Shown in pieces: positions 1-6,962 of a DNA stretch of 18,811 bases. The translations under genes and the position numbers were made by a program. The stretch's first letter is position 1. Every line of letters starts with the position of its first letter. Source of the DNA: Hymenobacter sp. (lineage in GTDB: Bacteria > Bacteroidota > Bacteroidia > Cytophagales > Hymenobacteraceae); NCBI GenBank assembly GCA_025362615.1, contig JANYFQ010000205.1, forward strand, positions 1 to 18,811. The letters run 5' to 3'. The notes beneath the pieces were generated by a model, which ran no database searches, was not told the DNA's origin, and worked only from the letters and a program-made list of their open reading frames with translations.

Positions 1-228
1 GATGCGTTCGCCGGTGAGCTTGAGGGCGGCCATGGCCTTTTGCTTCTGCTTCACCACTTCGGTGTTGTAGGCGGCGGCGGTTTCGGGGTTGAGGCCGGGG
101 GTGTTGGTGTGCGAGGCCAGGGCCATGCCGGAGGTGGCATCAACGACGGCCACGGCCATGAGGCCCGGCAGGGCGTTGATGATGTTCTGGACGCACTGGC
201 CGGCGGGCGAGGTGGTGGAGTAAGCCAT
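1..228 (-). CDS. Roadblock/LC7-like small protein, copy A (C-terminus cut by window edge)
   Basis: The first 76 codons of a minus-strand gene are present, starting at ATG 228; the rest lies beyond base 1. The visible protein differs from the complete 126-aa paralogue at 886-1266 by one residue (Thr6 instead of Ser6). It shows a first helix, a strand pair reading AVAVVD...SGMALAS, and a long second helix rich in Lys/Gln. This order (helix, two strands, long helix) is what the Roadblock/LC7 (MglB-like) fold begins with. In known systems such domains form homodimers that act on or bind small Ras-like GTPases such as MglA; no GTPase is seen here. The family call comes from the pattern of the five paralogues in this window, not from a search. 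The leader up to base 263 is also identical to that of the 886-1266 copy. Confidence 0.7.
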   Translation of the reverse strand, partial: MAYSTTSPAGQCVQNIINALPGLMAVAVVDATSGMALASHTNTPGLNPETAAAYNTEVVKQKQKAMAALKLTGERI

Positions 229-263
229 GAGAAAAAAGGGGGGTTGGGTAAGTAAAAAAAGTT
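1..263. repeat. Duplicated unit, left copy (partner at 1039-1301)
   Basis: Bases 1-263 match 1039-1301 at a constant offset of 1038 with four substitutions seen by eye (100, 208, 211 and 213). Similarity stops sharply after 263/1301, about 35 bp upstream of the start codon, so the proximal leader is duplicated with the gene. The left end of the repeat lies outside the window. Confidence 0.9.
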
Positions 264-311
264 AATAAACAAAGTGCCCGTGGGCTTGCGGCGGGTCACG
301 CCTATCGGCAC

Positions 312-764
312 CTAGCAGCCCGCCTGCTTCATGACCGTGCGCAGCACCTCGCGGGCCAGGGCCAGGGAAACATCGTCGGCTTTCACGGCCAGGTACACGA
401 ACCACTCGGCGTGGCGGGCCACGCGCAGCAGGTGCAGGTGCCGCCGCAACGGCATCAGCAGGTCGGTCAGTTGCTCGGCCCCGCCTGGCCAAACCCGCAG
501 GGCTTGTTGTTGCTGCCGCACTGCGGCGGCGTGGTGTTCGGCCACGGTGGCGGCCAGCAACGGCCGTAGCCGGCCGTAGCTGGCCAGGCACTGGCCGCTG
601 GCTACTTCCACGGCGGCCACGGCGAGCAGTTCCGGCAGTTCGTTCCGAACGAAAGTCAGGACCTTCTCGGCCTGGCTGTCCGCCGCCTCTCGCGGCCGGG
701 CCGGCGCTTTGGCGGCGCGGGACTTCTTCGGCGACAACGGTTGGTCGGCCTCGGTGCCACTCAT
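312..764 (-). CDS. Roadblock/LC7-like protein, divergent paralogue (150 aa)
   Basis: This 150-aa protein starts at ATG 764 and ends at TAG 312. Residues 1-30 form a Lys/Pro/Ala-rich, probably disordered tail. From about residue 33 it follows its neighbours: a helix ending in ELPELLAVAAVEVASG, a long Gln-rich helix (about 70-90), strands at about 100-127 containing LHLL and WFVYLAV, and a final helix with SLALAREVLRTV. The conserved (F/W)xYLxV and LAxARxV blocks match those of the other four paralogues, so I assign the same Roadblock/LC7-like fold. The SGxxLAS block is preserved but the central NTP...N region is lost. It lies between two almost identical copies of another paralogue and may heterodimerise with them; that is inference. 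Molecular role unknown. Confidence 0.72.
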   Translation of the reverse strand: MSGTEADQPLSPKKSRAAKAPARPREAADSQAEKVLTFVRNELPELLAVAAVEVASGQCLASYGRLRPLLAATVAEHHAAAVRQQQQALRVWPGGAEQLTDLLMPLRRHLHLLRVARHAEWFVYLAVKADDVSLALAREVLRTVMKQAGC

Positions 765-811
765 GTGGTTCAGAAATTAAGACGTGGGAATGAAAACCTT
801 AACGCTGCCTT

Positions 812-850
812 GCCAGCGCCACCAGCCTTGCCGGGAGTGGCGGCGCTGGC
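812..850. other. Hairpin between two Roadblock-like genes
   Basis: The arms GCCAGCGCC (812-820) and GGCGCTGGC (842-850) are perfect complements around a 21-nt loop, inside the 121-bp gap between the genes at 312-764 and 886-1266. No T-run follows directly on the minus strand, so it is at best a weak terminator, attenuator or mRNA-stability element. Confidence 0.4.
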
Positions 851-885
851 CGGGATGCCAGGGGAGGCGTACGCCGCCGAGTCGC

Positions 886-1266
886 CTAGCTCAGTATTTC
901 AGCTTCCTGGCGGCACACGTCGCGGGCGATGGCCAGGTTGGTTTCACGCGAATTGACCACCAAATAGATGAACTTCTTGCCGTCGTCGGAAAGGTTGATG
1001 ATGTGGCTCTGGTTGGTGAGCGAGATGAGGATGTCGTCGATGCGTTCGCCGGTGAGCTTGAGGGCGGCCATGGCCTTTTGCTTCTGCTTCACCACTTCGG
1101 TGTTGTAGGCGGCGGCGGTTTCGGGGTTGAGGCCGGGAGTGTTGGTGTGCGAGGCCAGGGCCATGCCGGAGGTGGCATCAACGACGGCCACGGCCATGAG
1201 GCCCGGCAGGGCGTTGATGATGTTCTGGACGCACTGGCCGGCGGGGGAAGAGGTGGAGTAAGCCAT
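886..1266 (-). CDS. Roadblock/LC7-like small protein, copy B (126 aa)
   Basis: Complete 126-aa protein, ATG at 1266 and TAG at 886. No signal peptide or membrane segment is visible, so it is probably cytosolic. Layout: helix about 10-20, strands about 24-39 (AVAVVD then SGMALAS), long helix about 50-70 (AAAYNTEVVKQKQKAMAALK), strands about 77-105 (DILISL, HIINL, KFIYLVV) and a last helix about 108-120 (TNLAIARDV). This order and the length of about 100 residues fit the Roadblock/LC7 (MglB) fold, whose known members regulate or scaffold small GTPases. The assignment rests on the pattern alone. The gene diverges from the hybrid histidine kinase at 1508 across a 241-bp gap and repeats, with its 5' leader, in the truncated copy at 1-263. 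The leader has a run of Cs then Ts just before the start and no clear Shine-Dalgarno. Confidence 0.75.
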   Translation of the reverse strand: MAYSTSSPAGQCVQNIINALPGLMAVAVVDATSGMALASHTNTPGLNPETAAAYNTEVVKQKQKAMAALKLTGERIDDILISLTNQSHIINLSDDGKKFIYLVVNSRETNLAIARDVCRQEAEILS

Positions 1267-1301
1267 GAGAAAAAAGGGGGGTTGGGTAAGTAAAAAAAGT
1301 T
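1039..1301. repeat. Duplicated unit, right copy (partner at 1-263)
   Basis: Second copy of the 263-bp repeat. It covers the first 76 codons of the 126-aa Roadblock-like gene plus about 35 bp of its leader. Confidence 0.9.
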
Positions 1302-1507
1302 GATGAATGGTTGCGGGGGCCGGGCCGTAGCGCGGAGGAGCTCACCCCGCTGGTCCTGTCCGGTTATCCCGAAACCGTTGCAATATTACCGGGCCGCCGC
1401 CGCCGGCCAACGCAGTTTTTGCCGGTTTGCCCCCAATTTGATGCGAGTGAACGGATATTTCCAGCGAGTGCGGCGCTACATTCGCGGCCCTAGTCGCTAC
1501 TCGCCTC

Positions 1508-3583
1508 ATGCCACCGCCCGTTTCTGCCTCCACTGCGGCCCTTTCTGCCGCCCCGCCTGCCGCCCCGCCCGACGCGGTGGCCCGCATTGCTGCCCTCGAG
1601 CTGGCCCTGCGCGAGGCCACCGCCCGGGCCGAGCAGGCCGAGCAGCTTGCCTACTGCCTGGCCCCGCCCCTGGCTGACGGAGCAGCGGAGCCCAACCCCC
1701 AGCTTCAGGCGCAGGAGCTGCTGCACTACCTGCCGGCGGCGGTGGCCACGCACTCGGCCGCCGGGGTGCTGCTCTCTTGCAACCAGGCTTTTGCGTTGCT
1801 GCTTCAGCGGCCGGCCGCGCAGCTCGTGGGCCAGCCGCTGGCGGCCATCGTGCCCCCCGACGAGCACCAAACGGGCCTGCCCCGCTACCTGGCGCAGTTT
1901 GCCACCCGCTCGGCGGCCCAGGGGGTGCTGCCCGTGCTCCCGCGCGATGGCCAGCCGAAGCAGTTGTTTTACCACGCCCACCGCCTGGGCCGGGCCGGCG
2001 GCGGTGCCCACGTACTGCTCTGCGCCCTCGACCTGACCGAGCGCGTGCAGGCCGAGGCGCTGCTGCGCCGCGACGCCGCCAAAGCCGAAGCTTCGGGCCG
2101 CGCCAAAGAAGCCTTCCTGGCCAACCTGAGCCACGAAATTCGCACCCCCATGAACGGCGTACTGGGCATGGCCCGCCAACTCGGCAAAAGCCCCCTCAAC
2201 CCCGACCAGCAGGAGCTGTTGAGCATTATCCAGACCTCGGGCGAGCATTTGCTGGCCGTGCTCAACGAGGTGCTCGACATGACCAAAATCAGCTCGGCCC
2301 GGTTCGAGCTGGAGCAGCGCTCGTTCGACTTGCGCCAGTCGGTCGAAGACGCCCTGCGGCCCCTGGCCGTGCAGGCCACCGAAAAAGGGCTGACTTTTCA
2401 CGTGGCCGTGCGCCCGCCCGCCAACGTGCCCTCGCGCGTGGTGGGCGACGCCTACCGCCTCAACCAGGTCGTCATCAACTTGGTGTCCAACGCCATCAAG
2501 TTCACCCCCGCGCCGGGCAGCATTGCGGTGGCCGTGGTGCTGGTGCAGCCCACCGACACCCACCTCACGGTGCTCGTCCGGCTCACCGACACGGGCATCG
2601 GCATTGCCGCCGACAAGCTGGAGCACATTTTTGAGGACTTTGTGCAGGCCGACGTCGACACCGCCCGGCGCTACGGCGGCACGGGCCTGGGCCTGGGCAT
2701 TGCCCGGGCCCTGGTCGAGCAAATGGGCGGTACGCTCGGCGTGAGCAGCCAGCTGGGCTGCGGCAGCACCTTCGAGTTTGCCGTGACGCTGCCCTGCGCC
2801 GTGGGGGCCCCGGCCGCCGCCCCGGCCGTTCCCGTCGATACCGGCGCCCTGCACGGCCGGCGGGTGCTGGTGGCCGAAGACAACGGCATCAACCGCGAAG
2901 TGGTGCGCCGCCTGCTGCACGGCTGGGGCGTGGTGGTGGACGAAGCCGCCGACGGCCCGGCGGCCCTGGCCCTGCACGCCGCCCACCGCTACGATGCCGT
3001 GCTGATGGACATCCAGATGCCCGGCATGAGCGGCGTGGAAGCCACCGCCCACCTGCGCCGCCACCCCGACCCGGCGCGGGCCCAGGTGCCGGTGCTGGCC
3101 CTCACCGCCAACGCCTTCCGCGCCGATTTGGACCGCTACCTGCGGGCCGGCATCAACGATTGCCTCACCAAGCCCTTCAAGGAAGAGGAGTTTTACCGCA
3201 AGCTCGTTGCGCTGCTGCCGCCCCCCGCCGCCCCGCTCTACAACCTGGCCGAAGTGTACAAAATGGCCGACGGCGACGCGGCCTTCACCCAGCGCCTGGT
3301 GCGCTCGTTTTTGCAGCACGTACCGCCCCTGGTGCAGCAAGTGCAGGCCGCGGCGGCGGCCGGCGAGTGGCAGCAGGTGGCCACGCTGGTCCACCATGTG
3401 CGGCCCAACCTGGTGCAGTTCGGCGTGGCCGACGTCGAGCCCGCCATGCAGCTGCTGATGCGGCCCCTGCGCGCCGGCGCCAAAGCCAGCCCCCGCCGCC
3501 GCAGTGCCGTCCGGCACCTGGTGCAGCAGCTCGAACAGGTGCTGGCCCAGCTGCCGCAAGGCCCGCCGCCGGCCCGCCCGTAG
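1508..3583 (+). CDS. Hybrid sensor histidine kinase (PAS-like, HisKA, HATPase, REC, HPt)
   Basis: This 691-aa protein has no clear membrane segment, so it is probably a cytosolic sensor kinase. A coiled N-terminus (about 24-50) leads to a PAS-like domain (about 68-180, ending DLTERV). HisKA carries the H-box LSHEIRTPMNG with phospho-accepting His209. The HATPase has an N-box (INLVSN, Asn324 and Asn328), a G1 box DTGIG (361-365) and a G2 box GGTGLGLGIA (390-399). The receiver (about 451-570) has acidic Glu457/Asp458, phospho-acceptor Asp501 in LMDIQMPG, Thr533 and Lys555. The C-terminal HPt-like domain (about 578-685) has LVHHVRPNLVQFG with likely phospho-His629; Arg632 stands where Lys is usual. 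These parts allow a complete His-Asp-His relay in one chain. The ligand and the output regulator are unknown. It converges with the LytTR regulator, leaving 17 bp. The ATG at 1508 is the first in frame; no strong Shine-Dalgarno is seen. Confidence 0.93.
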   Translation: MPPPVSASTAALSAAPPAAPPDAVARIAALELALREATARAEQAEQLAYCLAPPLADGAAEPNPQLQAQELLHYLPAAVATHSAAGVLLSCNQAFALLLQRPAAQLVGQPLAAIVPPDEHQTGLPRYLAQFATRSAAQGVLPVLPRDGQPKQLFYHAHRLGRAGGGAHVLLCALDLTERVQAEALLRRDAAKAEASGRAKEAFLANLSHEIRTPMNGVLGMARQLGKSPLNPDQQELLSIIQTSGEHLLAVLNEVLDMTKISSARFELEQRSFDLRQSVEDALRPLAVQATEKGLTFHVAVRPPANVPSRVVGDAYRLNQVVINLVSNAIKFTPAPGSIAVAVVLVQPTDTHLTVLVRLTDTGIGIAADKLEHIFEDFVQADVDTARRYGGTGLGLGIARALVEQMGGTLGVSSQLGCGSTFEFAVTLPCAVGAPAAAPAVPVDTGALHGRRVLVAEDNGINREVVRRLLHGWGVVVDEAADGPAALALHAAHRYDAVLMDIQMPGMSGVEATAHLRRHPDPARAQVPVLALTANAFRADLDRYLRAGINDCLTKPFKEEEFYRKLVALLPPPAAPLYNLAEVYKMADGDAAFTQRLVRSFLQHVPPLVQQVQAAAAAGEWQQVATLVHHVRPNLVQFGVADVEPAMQLLMRPLRAGAKASPRRRSAVRHLVQQLEQVLAQLPQGPPPARP

Positions 3584-3600
3584 CCGCGCTTCCCACCCGC

Positions 3601-4380
3601 CTACAGCGCCCGCAGCCGGAGCGCAAATTCCTCCTGGTACGGGCGGCTGACGGGCACTTCGTGCGTGCCGAGGCGGAGCACATGGTCGGCCACGGCCTCT
3701 ACCCGGTGCAGGTTGACGATGTAGGACCGGTGGACGCGCACAAAATGCCGGAACGGCAGCCGCTCCTCAATGCTTTTGAGGGTGCCGCCCACTACGTGCT
3801 TGCCCTTCTGCATCACCAGCACCACGTAGGTCGAAAGGGCTTCGATGTAGAGCACGTCCTCAAAATTGACGCGCAGCATCTTGCCGCTGGTTTTCACAAA
3901 CATATCGGTGCCCGTGGCCGATACTTCGGCGTTGGCACTGGCCGGGGCGGGCAGCAAAAGTGGAGGCGTAGGAAGGGCCGGTGCCGGCGCGGCCACGCGG
4001 GCAATGGCCTGGCAAAAGCGGGCGTAGCCCACGGGCTTCACCAGGTAGTCGAGCACCTGCAGCTCGAAGGCATTCACGGCGAAGCCGACGTGGGTGGTCA
4101 CCAGTACCACGGCGGGCCGGGGCGCGGGCAGCAGCTTCACCAGCTCCAGGCCGTTGAGGTGGGGCATTTCGATGTCGAGCAGCAGCACATCGGCGCGGCC
4201 CCCGGCGTGAAAGTACGCCAGCGCCTCCACCGCATCCGGGAAGGAGGCCGCCAGCGTCAGCCGGTCGTGGCGCTCCACCGAGCGCTCCAGCGTCAGGCGG
4301 TTGATTTCGTTGTCGTCGATGACGACGCACGCCAGCCGGGCCGAAGCCGTTGCCGCCGGAGCAATTGCAGCGAAGTTCAT
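3601..4380 (-). CDS. LytTR-family response regulator (REC + LytTR DNA-binding domain)
   Basis: I start this at ATG 4380 (259 aa), because the 27 codons upstream in frame are Arg/Pro-rich and unlike a receiver. The receiver (about 16-130) has the acidic pair Asp22/Asp23, phospho-acceptor Asp69 in LLLDIEMPHLNG, Thr105 and Lys115 in YLVKP. A Pro/Ala-rich linker (about 131-158) leads to a LytTR domain (about 160-257) with the typical blocks FVKTSGKMLRV, DVLYIEAL, HFVRVHRSYIVN and VPVSRPYQ. Phosphorylated LytTR regulators bind promoter direct repeats in known systems. Their usual partner is a LytS-like membrane kinase encoded next door, and none is seen. The convergent hybrid kinase has its own HPt and could signal to it, but convergence alone does not show this. 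Confidence 0.94.
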   Translation of the reverse strand: MNFAAIAPAATASARLACVVIDDNEINRLTLERSVERHDRLTLAASFPDAVEALAYFHAGGRADVLLLDIEMPHLNGLELVKLLPAPRPAVVLVTTHVGFAVNAFELQVLDYLVKPVGYARFCQAIARVAAPAPALPTPPLLLPAPASANAEVSATGTDMFVKTSGKMLRVNFEDVLYIEALSTYVVLVMQKGKHVVGGTLKSIEERLPFRHFVRVHRSYIVNLHRVEAVADHVLRLGTHEVPVSRPYQEEFALRLRAL

Positions 4381-4554
4381 AAAAAATAGCGCAACGCGCG
4401 GCCGTGCCCAGGGCGGTTGCGAACTGCCCACCCCGGCCCGGTGCCGCCGATTAAAAATCATTTTAGAGCAACTCCCGAATCAGTGTACACGAACCTGGGA
4501 ACCGCTTTAGGAGCTGCTGTTACGCGGGCAATTTGAGCGTTTTGTGTTTCAGCT

Positions 4555-4582
4555 TGTTTCTCGTTGCCTGTTTCTTGTTGCC
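4555..4582. repeat. 14-bp tandem repeat, two copies
   Basis: TGTTTCTCGTTGCC (4555-4568) is followed directly by TGTTTCTTGTTGCC (4569-4582), with one mismatch. No function is apparent. Confidence 0.6.
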
Positions 4583-4633
4583 TTCGGGCCCCAGAAACCA
4601 GCAACAGCCCGCGCAACATCAGTTAGGAGAAGC

Positions 4634-4665
4634 AAAAAGCCCACCCGGAAGGCCGGGTGGGTTTT
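4634..4665. terminator. Rho-independent terminator, potentially bidirectional
   Basis: A perfect 9-bp stem, CCCACCCGG (4640-4648) with CCGGGTGGG (4653-4661), closes a 4-nt AAGG loop. AAAAAG precedes it and TTTT follows. On the minus strand the stem is followed by CTTTTT, and it sits about 45 bp past the stop of the Roadblock-like gene at 4709, so it probably ends that operon. Confidence 0.88.
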
Positions 4666-4708
4666 CGAACTCAAATTGCCCGCAGGCAACCAGTGGTGGT
4701 AGGGCGTG

Positions 4709-5170
4709 CTAGTCGATTGCAGCCACGCTGGCGCGGAGCACTTCGCGGGCGCTGGCCAGGTTGGTTTCGCGCAGGCTCACGGCCAGGTAAATGAAGCGGG
4801 AGCCGTCGGTGCTGAGCTTAAGCAAGTGCAGTTGGTCGGTGAGGGTGATGAGAATTTCCTCAATCTTCTCGTCCAGCAGCTGCAGGGCCGCCAGGGCCTT
4901 TTGCTTCTGCCTTATCACCGCCGCGTTGTAGGAGGCCGCCGTTTGGGGGTTGATGGCCGGGGTGTTGGAGTGCGCGGCCAGGGCCCGCCCCGATTCCATG
5001 TCCACCACCGCCACGGCCAGTAAGTCGGGCATTCGGGCCAGTATCATCTCCACAACGGTCTGCTCGGCGGGCCGCGTCGCTGCTTCCTCCTGGTCTGGCA
5101 GCGTCGCCAACGGGGTGTCTTGCACGAGCAGCTGGCGGGCTACGAGCTTCCGATAAGACTTTGCTTTCAC
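4709..5170 (-). CDS. Roadblock/LC7-like protein (153 aa, GTG start)
   Basis: I chose GTG 5170 because the resulting N-terminus (M-K-A-K-S-Y-R-K-L) resembles that of the paralogue at 5965-6435 (M-K-L-P-F-L-K-Q-L). A TTG at 5206 would add 12 residues, and the first in-frame ATGs would cut into the domain. After a charged 35-residue tail the domain runs from about 40: MPDLLAVAVVDMESGRALAAHSN, a long helix with a QKQKALAALQL block, then EEILITL, QLHLLKL, FIYLAV and TNLASAREVL. It is the closest of the divergent paralogues to the 126-aa protein and is assigned the same Roadblock/LC7-like fold. Its start lies 43 bp after the stop of the carboxypeptidase-regulatory protein (7 bp if TTG is used), so the two are probably co-transcribed. 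It is the last gene before the terminator at 4634-4665. Confidence 0.74.
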   Translation of the reverse strand: MKAKSYRKLVARQLLVQDTPLATLPDQEEAATRPAEQTVVEMILARMPDLLAVAVVDMESGRALAAHSNTPAINPQTAASYNAAVIRQKQKALAALQLLDEKIEEILITLTDQLHLLKLSTDGSRFIYLAVSLRETNLASAREVLRASVAAID

Positions 5171-5213
5171 CTCAGAGAGTTGATTGGTGGGGCCTGGCGG
5201 GGCCAAAACGCGG

Positions 5214-5891
5214 CTAGAAGAACAACCAGCGGTGGTGCTTGGCCGGGCGGGGCTGCAAGGTCACGCTGCCGGCCGTGGCGGCGGCGGCGCTCATCTCCTG
5301 GTCGTGGTAGCCGGCGTAGCCGTACTGCAGCGTGGCCGCAGCGGGCAGTTGCAGCACGTAGTTGCCGTTGGCATCGGTGCTGACGCCTGTCTGGGCGCCT
5401 TTGCGCAGCACGGTGGCACCCACCAGGGGCTCGCCCTTCTCGTTGAGGATGCGCCCGCGCACCGTCACCAGGCGGCTGGCCCCGGCTTCGGCGCTGGCAG
5501 CCGTCAGGGCCGACAGGTCGGCGGCGTTCAGGCTCACCGTGGGGGCTGCGCCGTGGTGGGTGCGCAGGCCAGTGCCCGCCATCGATACCCCGGCCACCAG
5601 GGCTGCCAGGGCCACCATCGTGGTGGCCCGGCGGCGGAAGCGTTGGGGCTGCTGCCGCACAAAGAGCAGCTGCTTTTGCACCCAGGTAGTAGGGGCCGCC
5701 GTCTCCACTTCCTGGGTCGTCATTTCCTGCCAGCGGGTCACGGTGGTGTGGGCCTGGTCGGCATCTTTGCGCAAATAGTTTTCGACGGCGCGGGCCGATT
5801 CGCGGGCCAAATCGCCGCGCAGATACGCATCGCGGTACACGGGCAGCAAAGTGCCGGTCTGGGGGTCGAAGGGAGTGGCAGTGAGTTTCAT
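5214..5891 (-). CDS. Single-pass protein with carboxypeptidase-like regulatory domain
   Basis: Start taken at ATG 5891 (225 aa, M-K-L-T-A-T-P-F); the in-frame extension upstream is low-complexity. Residues 1-85 are soluble and contain YRDAYLRGDLARESARAVENYL, which resembles the short helical N-termini of anti-sigma-type membrane proteins. One hydrophobic segment follows basic residues at about 90-108. Residues 131-200 read VRGRILNEKGEPLVGATV, then GVSTDANGNYVLQLP, the signature of the carboxypeptidase-regulatory-like beta-sandwich domain, common in Bacteroidota envelope proteins. The expected topology is N-terminus in, domain in the periplasm. It lies between two Roadblock-like genes on the same strand (73 bp after the upstream one), suggesting an envelope-to-cytoplasm signalling unit. 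No sigma-factor gene is adjacent, so an anti-sigma role is only a possibility. Confidence 0.82.
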   Translation of the reverse strand: MKLTATPFDPQTGTLLPVYRDAYLRGDLARESARAVENYLRKDADQAHTTVTRWQEMTTQEVETAAPTTWVQKQLLFVRQQPQRFRRRATTMVALAALVAGVSMAGTGLRTHHGAAPTVSLNAADLSALTAASAEAGASRLVTVRGRILNEKGEPLVGATVLRKGAQTGVSTDANGNYVLQLPAAATLQYGYAGYHDQEMSAAAATAGSVTLQPRPAKHHRWLFF

Positions 5892-5964
5892 GGTTTCAGC
5901 AAAAAAGAGTGAGAAAAAAGGGTTGTTGGGGTTGGCCCGCAAGGGGCCGGTTCAAAAAAAGCAT

Positions 5965-6435
5965 TTAGTGAGGAGCCGTCGGCTCCAGCAAGCCGCTGGC
6001 GCTGCGCATCACCTCGCGGGCCAGGGCCAGGTTGGTGTCGTGGCTGTCGGCGGCCAGGTATAAAAACTGCTGCCCCGAAGCCGACAGATGCACGACGTGT
6101 ACTTGCGAGCGCAGCGTAAAGAGCAGTTCGCGCACCACTTCGTCGGTAGCCTGCTGCGCCACCAGCGCGGCCCGCACCTGCCGCACGGCCTCGGCGTTGA
6201 AGCCAGCCACCAAGTCGGGGCGCAGCCCGCGCTCGGTGGTGTAGAGGCCGGCTGCCTTGCCCGTTTCGGTGTTTACCACTGCGGCCATCAGCAGGTCGGG
6301 CAGCTCGGCGAGCAAGTGTTGCAGTGCCTGCTCTACGCCGCTGCTTTCGCTTCCCGGCCCGGTGTCTTCAATTACTAGCTCGTGGGTGGGTAGCCCCGTC
6401 AGGCGCTGTAATTGTTTGAGGAAGGGAAGTTTCAT
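5965..6435 (-). CDS. Roadblock/LC7-like protein (156 aa)
   Basis: Start chosen at ATG 6435 (156 aa). The open frame extends upstream, but that part is Arg/Gln/Pro-rich and not shared by the paralogues. An N-terminal tail (about 1-33) precedes the domain: helix with LAELPDLLMAAVVNTETGKAAGL, long helix about 75-95, then ELLFTLRSQVHVVHL, QQFLYLAA and DTNLALAREVM to about 145. The strand and helix order and the LxYLA...TNLALAREV block match the other four proteins, supporting a Roadblock/LC7-like fold. It appears to be the first gene of a minus-strand operon with the carboxypeptidase-regulatory protein and another Roadblock-like gene. Upstream lies a 700-bp gene-poor region containing Fnr-type operator-like sites. 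Confidence 0.75.
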   Translation of the reverse strand: MKLPFLKQLQRLTGLPTHELVIEDTGPGSESSGVEQALQHLLAELPDLLMAAVVNTETGKAAGLYTTERGLRPDLVAGFNAEAVRQVRAALVAQQATDEVVRELLFTLRSQVHVVHLSASGQQFLYLAADSHDTNLALAREVMRSASGLLEPTAPH

Positions 6436-6837
6436 GGGGCGCGGGCAAAGCAGCCGCGTTGGCTGGGGCGTTCGGCGTTGGTGCGGGCTACCCTGACTGC
6501 TAAAAAATCGGATAGCTTGGTTTACGCACCGGCAACCGAACCATTGCACTGGGTGCCGGTGGTGGCCACTGAACAAGGAGAAGGCAGTGGCCGAAAGAGG
6601 CGGCGGGTGGCTTCTTGCCGGTTTTTGGGGTTGAGGGCCAAAGCCAGCGGGGCTTGTTGCTTCACTTCCTCAGGACAGGGGAGGGCGGGGCGGGGGCGGG
6701 GGCGGTAAGCGCGCCAGGTAGCTTTTGCCGGCGGCCGGGAGTAGGGGGAGGTGCGTCATCGGAAAAGTTGGTAAAATAGCGGGGGTGAAGGAAGGATAGG
6801 GGAGGGAAACCGCAAGCGCCAGCGTCAAAGTCAGCGA

Positions 6838-6870
6838 AAAAAATACCGAGACAACGCCTGCGCTTTTCAA
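6838..6870 (-). promoter_or_regulatory. Possible Bacteroidota-type promoter (TTG / TATTTTTT)
   Basis: On the minus strand, TTG (6868-6870) is separated by 22 nt from TATTTTTT (6838-6845), which matches the TAnnTTTG -7 box in 7 of 8 positions. It lies downstream of the two palindromes on the same strand and faces the Roadblock-like operon. A chance match is quite possible. Confidence 0.3.
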
Positions 6871-6934
6871 CACCCTGACAGCCCATTGCGCTGGCCTGTT
6901 AGAGTATGACAAATTTCAGGGGTATTTGCTACCC

Positions 6935-6960
6935 GAATAAATGACGCACGTCATTTATTC
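6935..6960. promoter_or_regulatory. Perfect 26-bp palindrome, Crp/Fnr-type operator candidate
   Basis: Twelve-base arms GAATAAATGACG and CGTCATTTATTC flank the two central bases CA without a mismatch. The core reads ATGAC-N4-GTCAT, the same half-site spacing as Crp/Fnr-family operators. The surroundings are AT-rich within very GC-rich DNA. A Crp/Fnr-family gene lies about 0.55 kb away. Confidence 0.6.
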
Positions 6961-6962
6961 AA

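Larger units (their letters stand above)
4381..4708. other. Intergenic region upstream of the LytTR gene, ending in a terminator
   Basis: This 328-bp gap holds no convincing gene. It includes the presumed promoter of the minus-strand LytTR regulator, a 14-bp near-perfect tandem repeat at 4555-4582, and the terminator of the leftward operon at 4634-4665. No clean TAnnTTTG-type box was found upstream of the LytTR gene. Confidence 0.6.

Noticed and set aside
1490..3559. A 689-codon open frame on the minus strand opposite the hybrid kinase
   Set aside because: It is rich in His, Gln and Gly with no domain pattern, and lies wholly opposite a gene with intact kinase motifs. Long antisense frames are expected in DNA this GC-rich.
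6670..6912. An 80-codon minus-strand frame with a hydrophobic stretch, TTG start
   Set aside because: It ends in a Pro-rich run typical of non-coding GC-rich DNA, has no visible ribosome site or homologous pattern, and its start is unusual.
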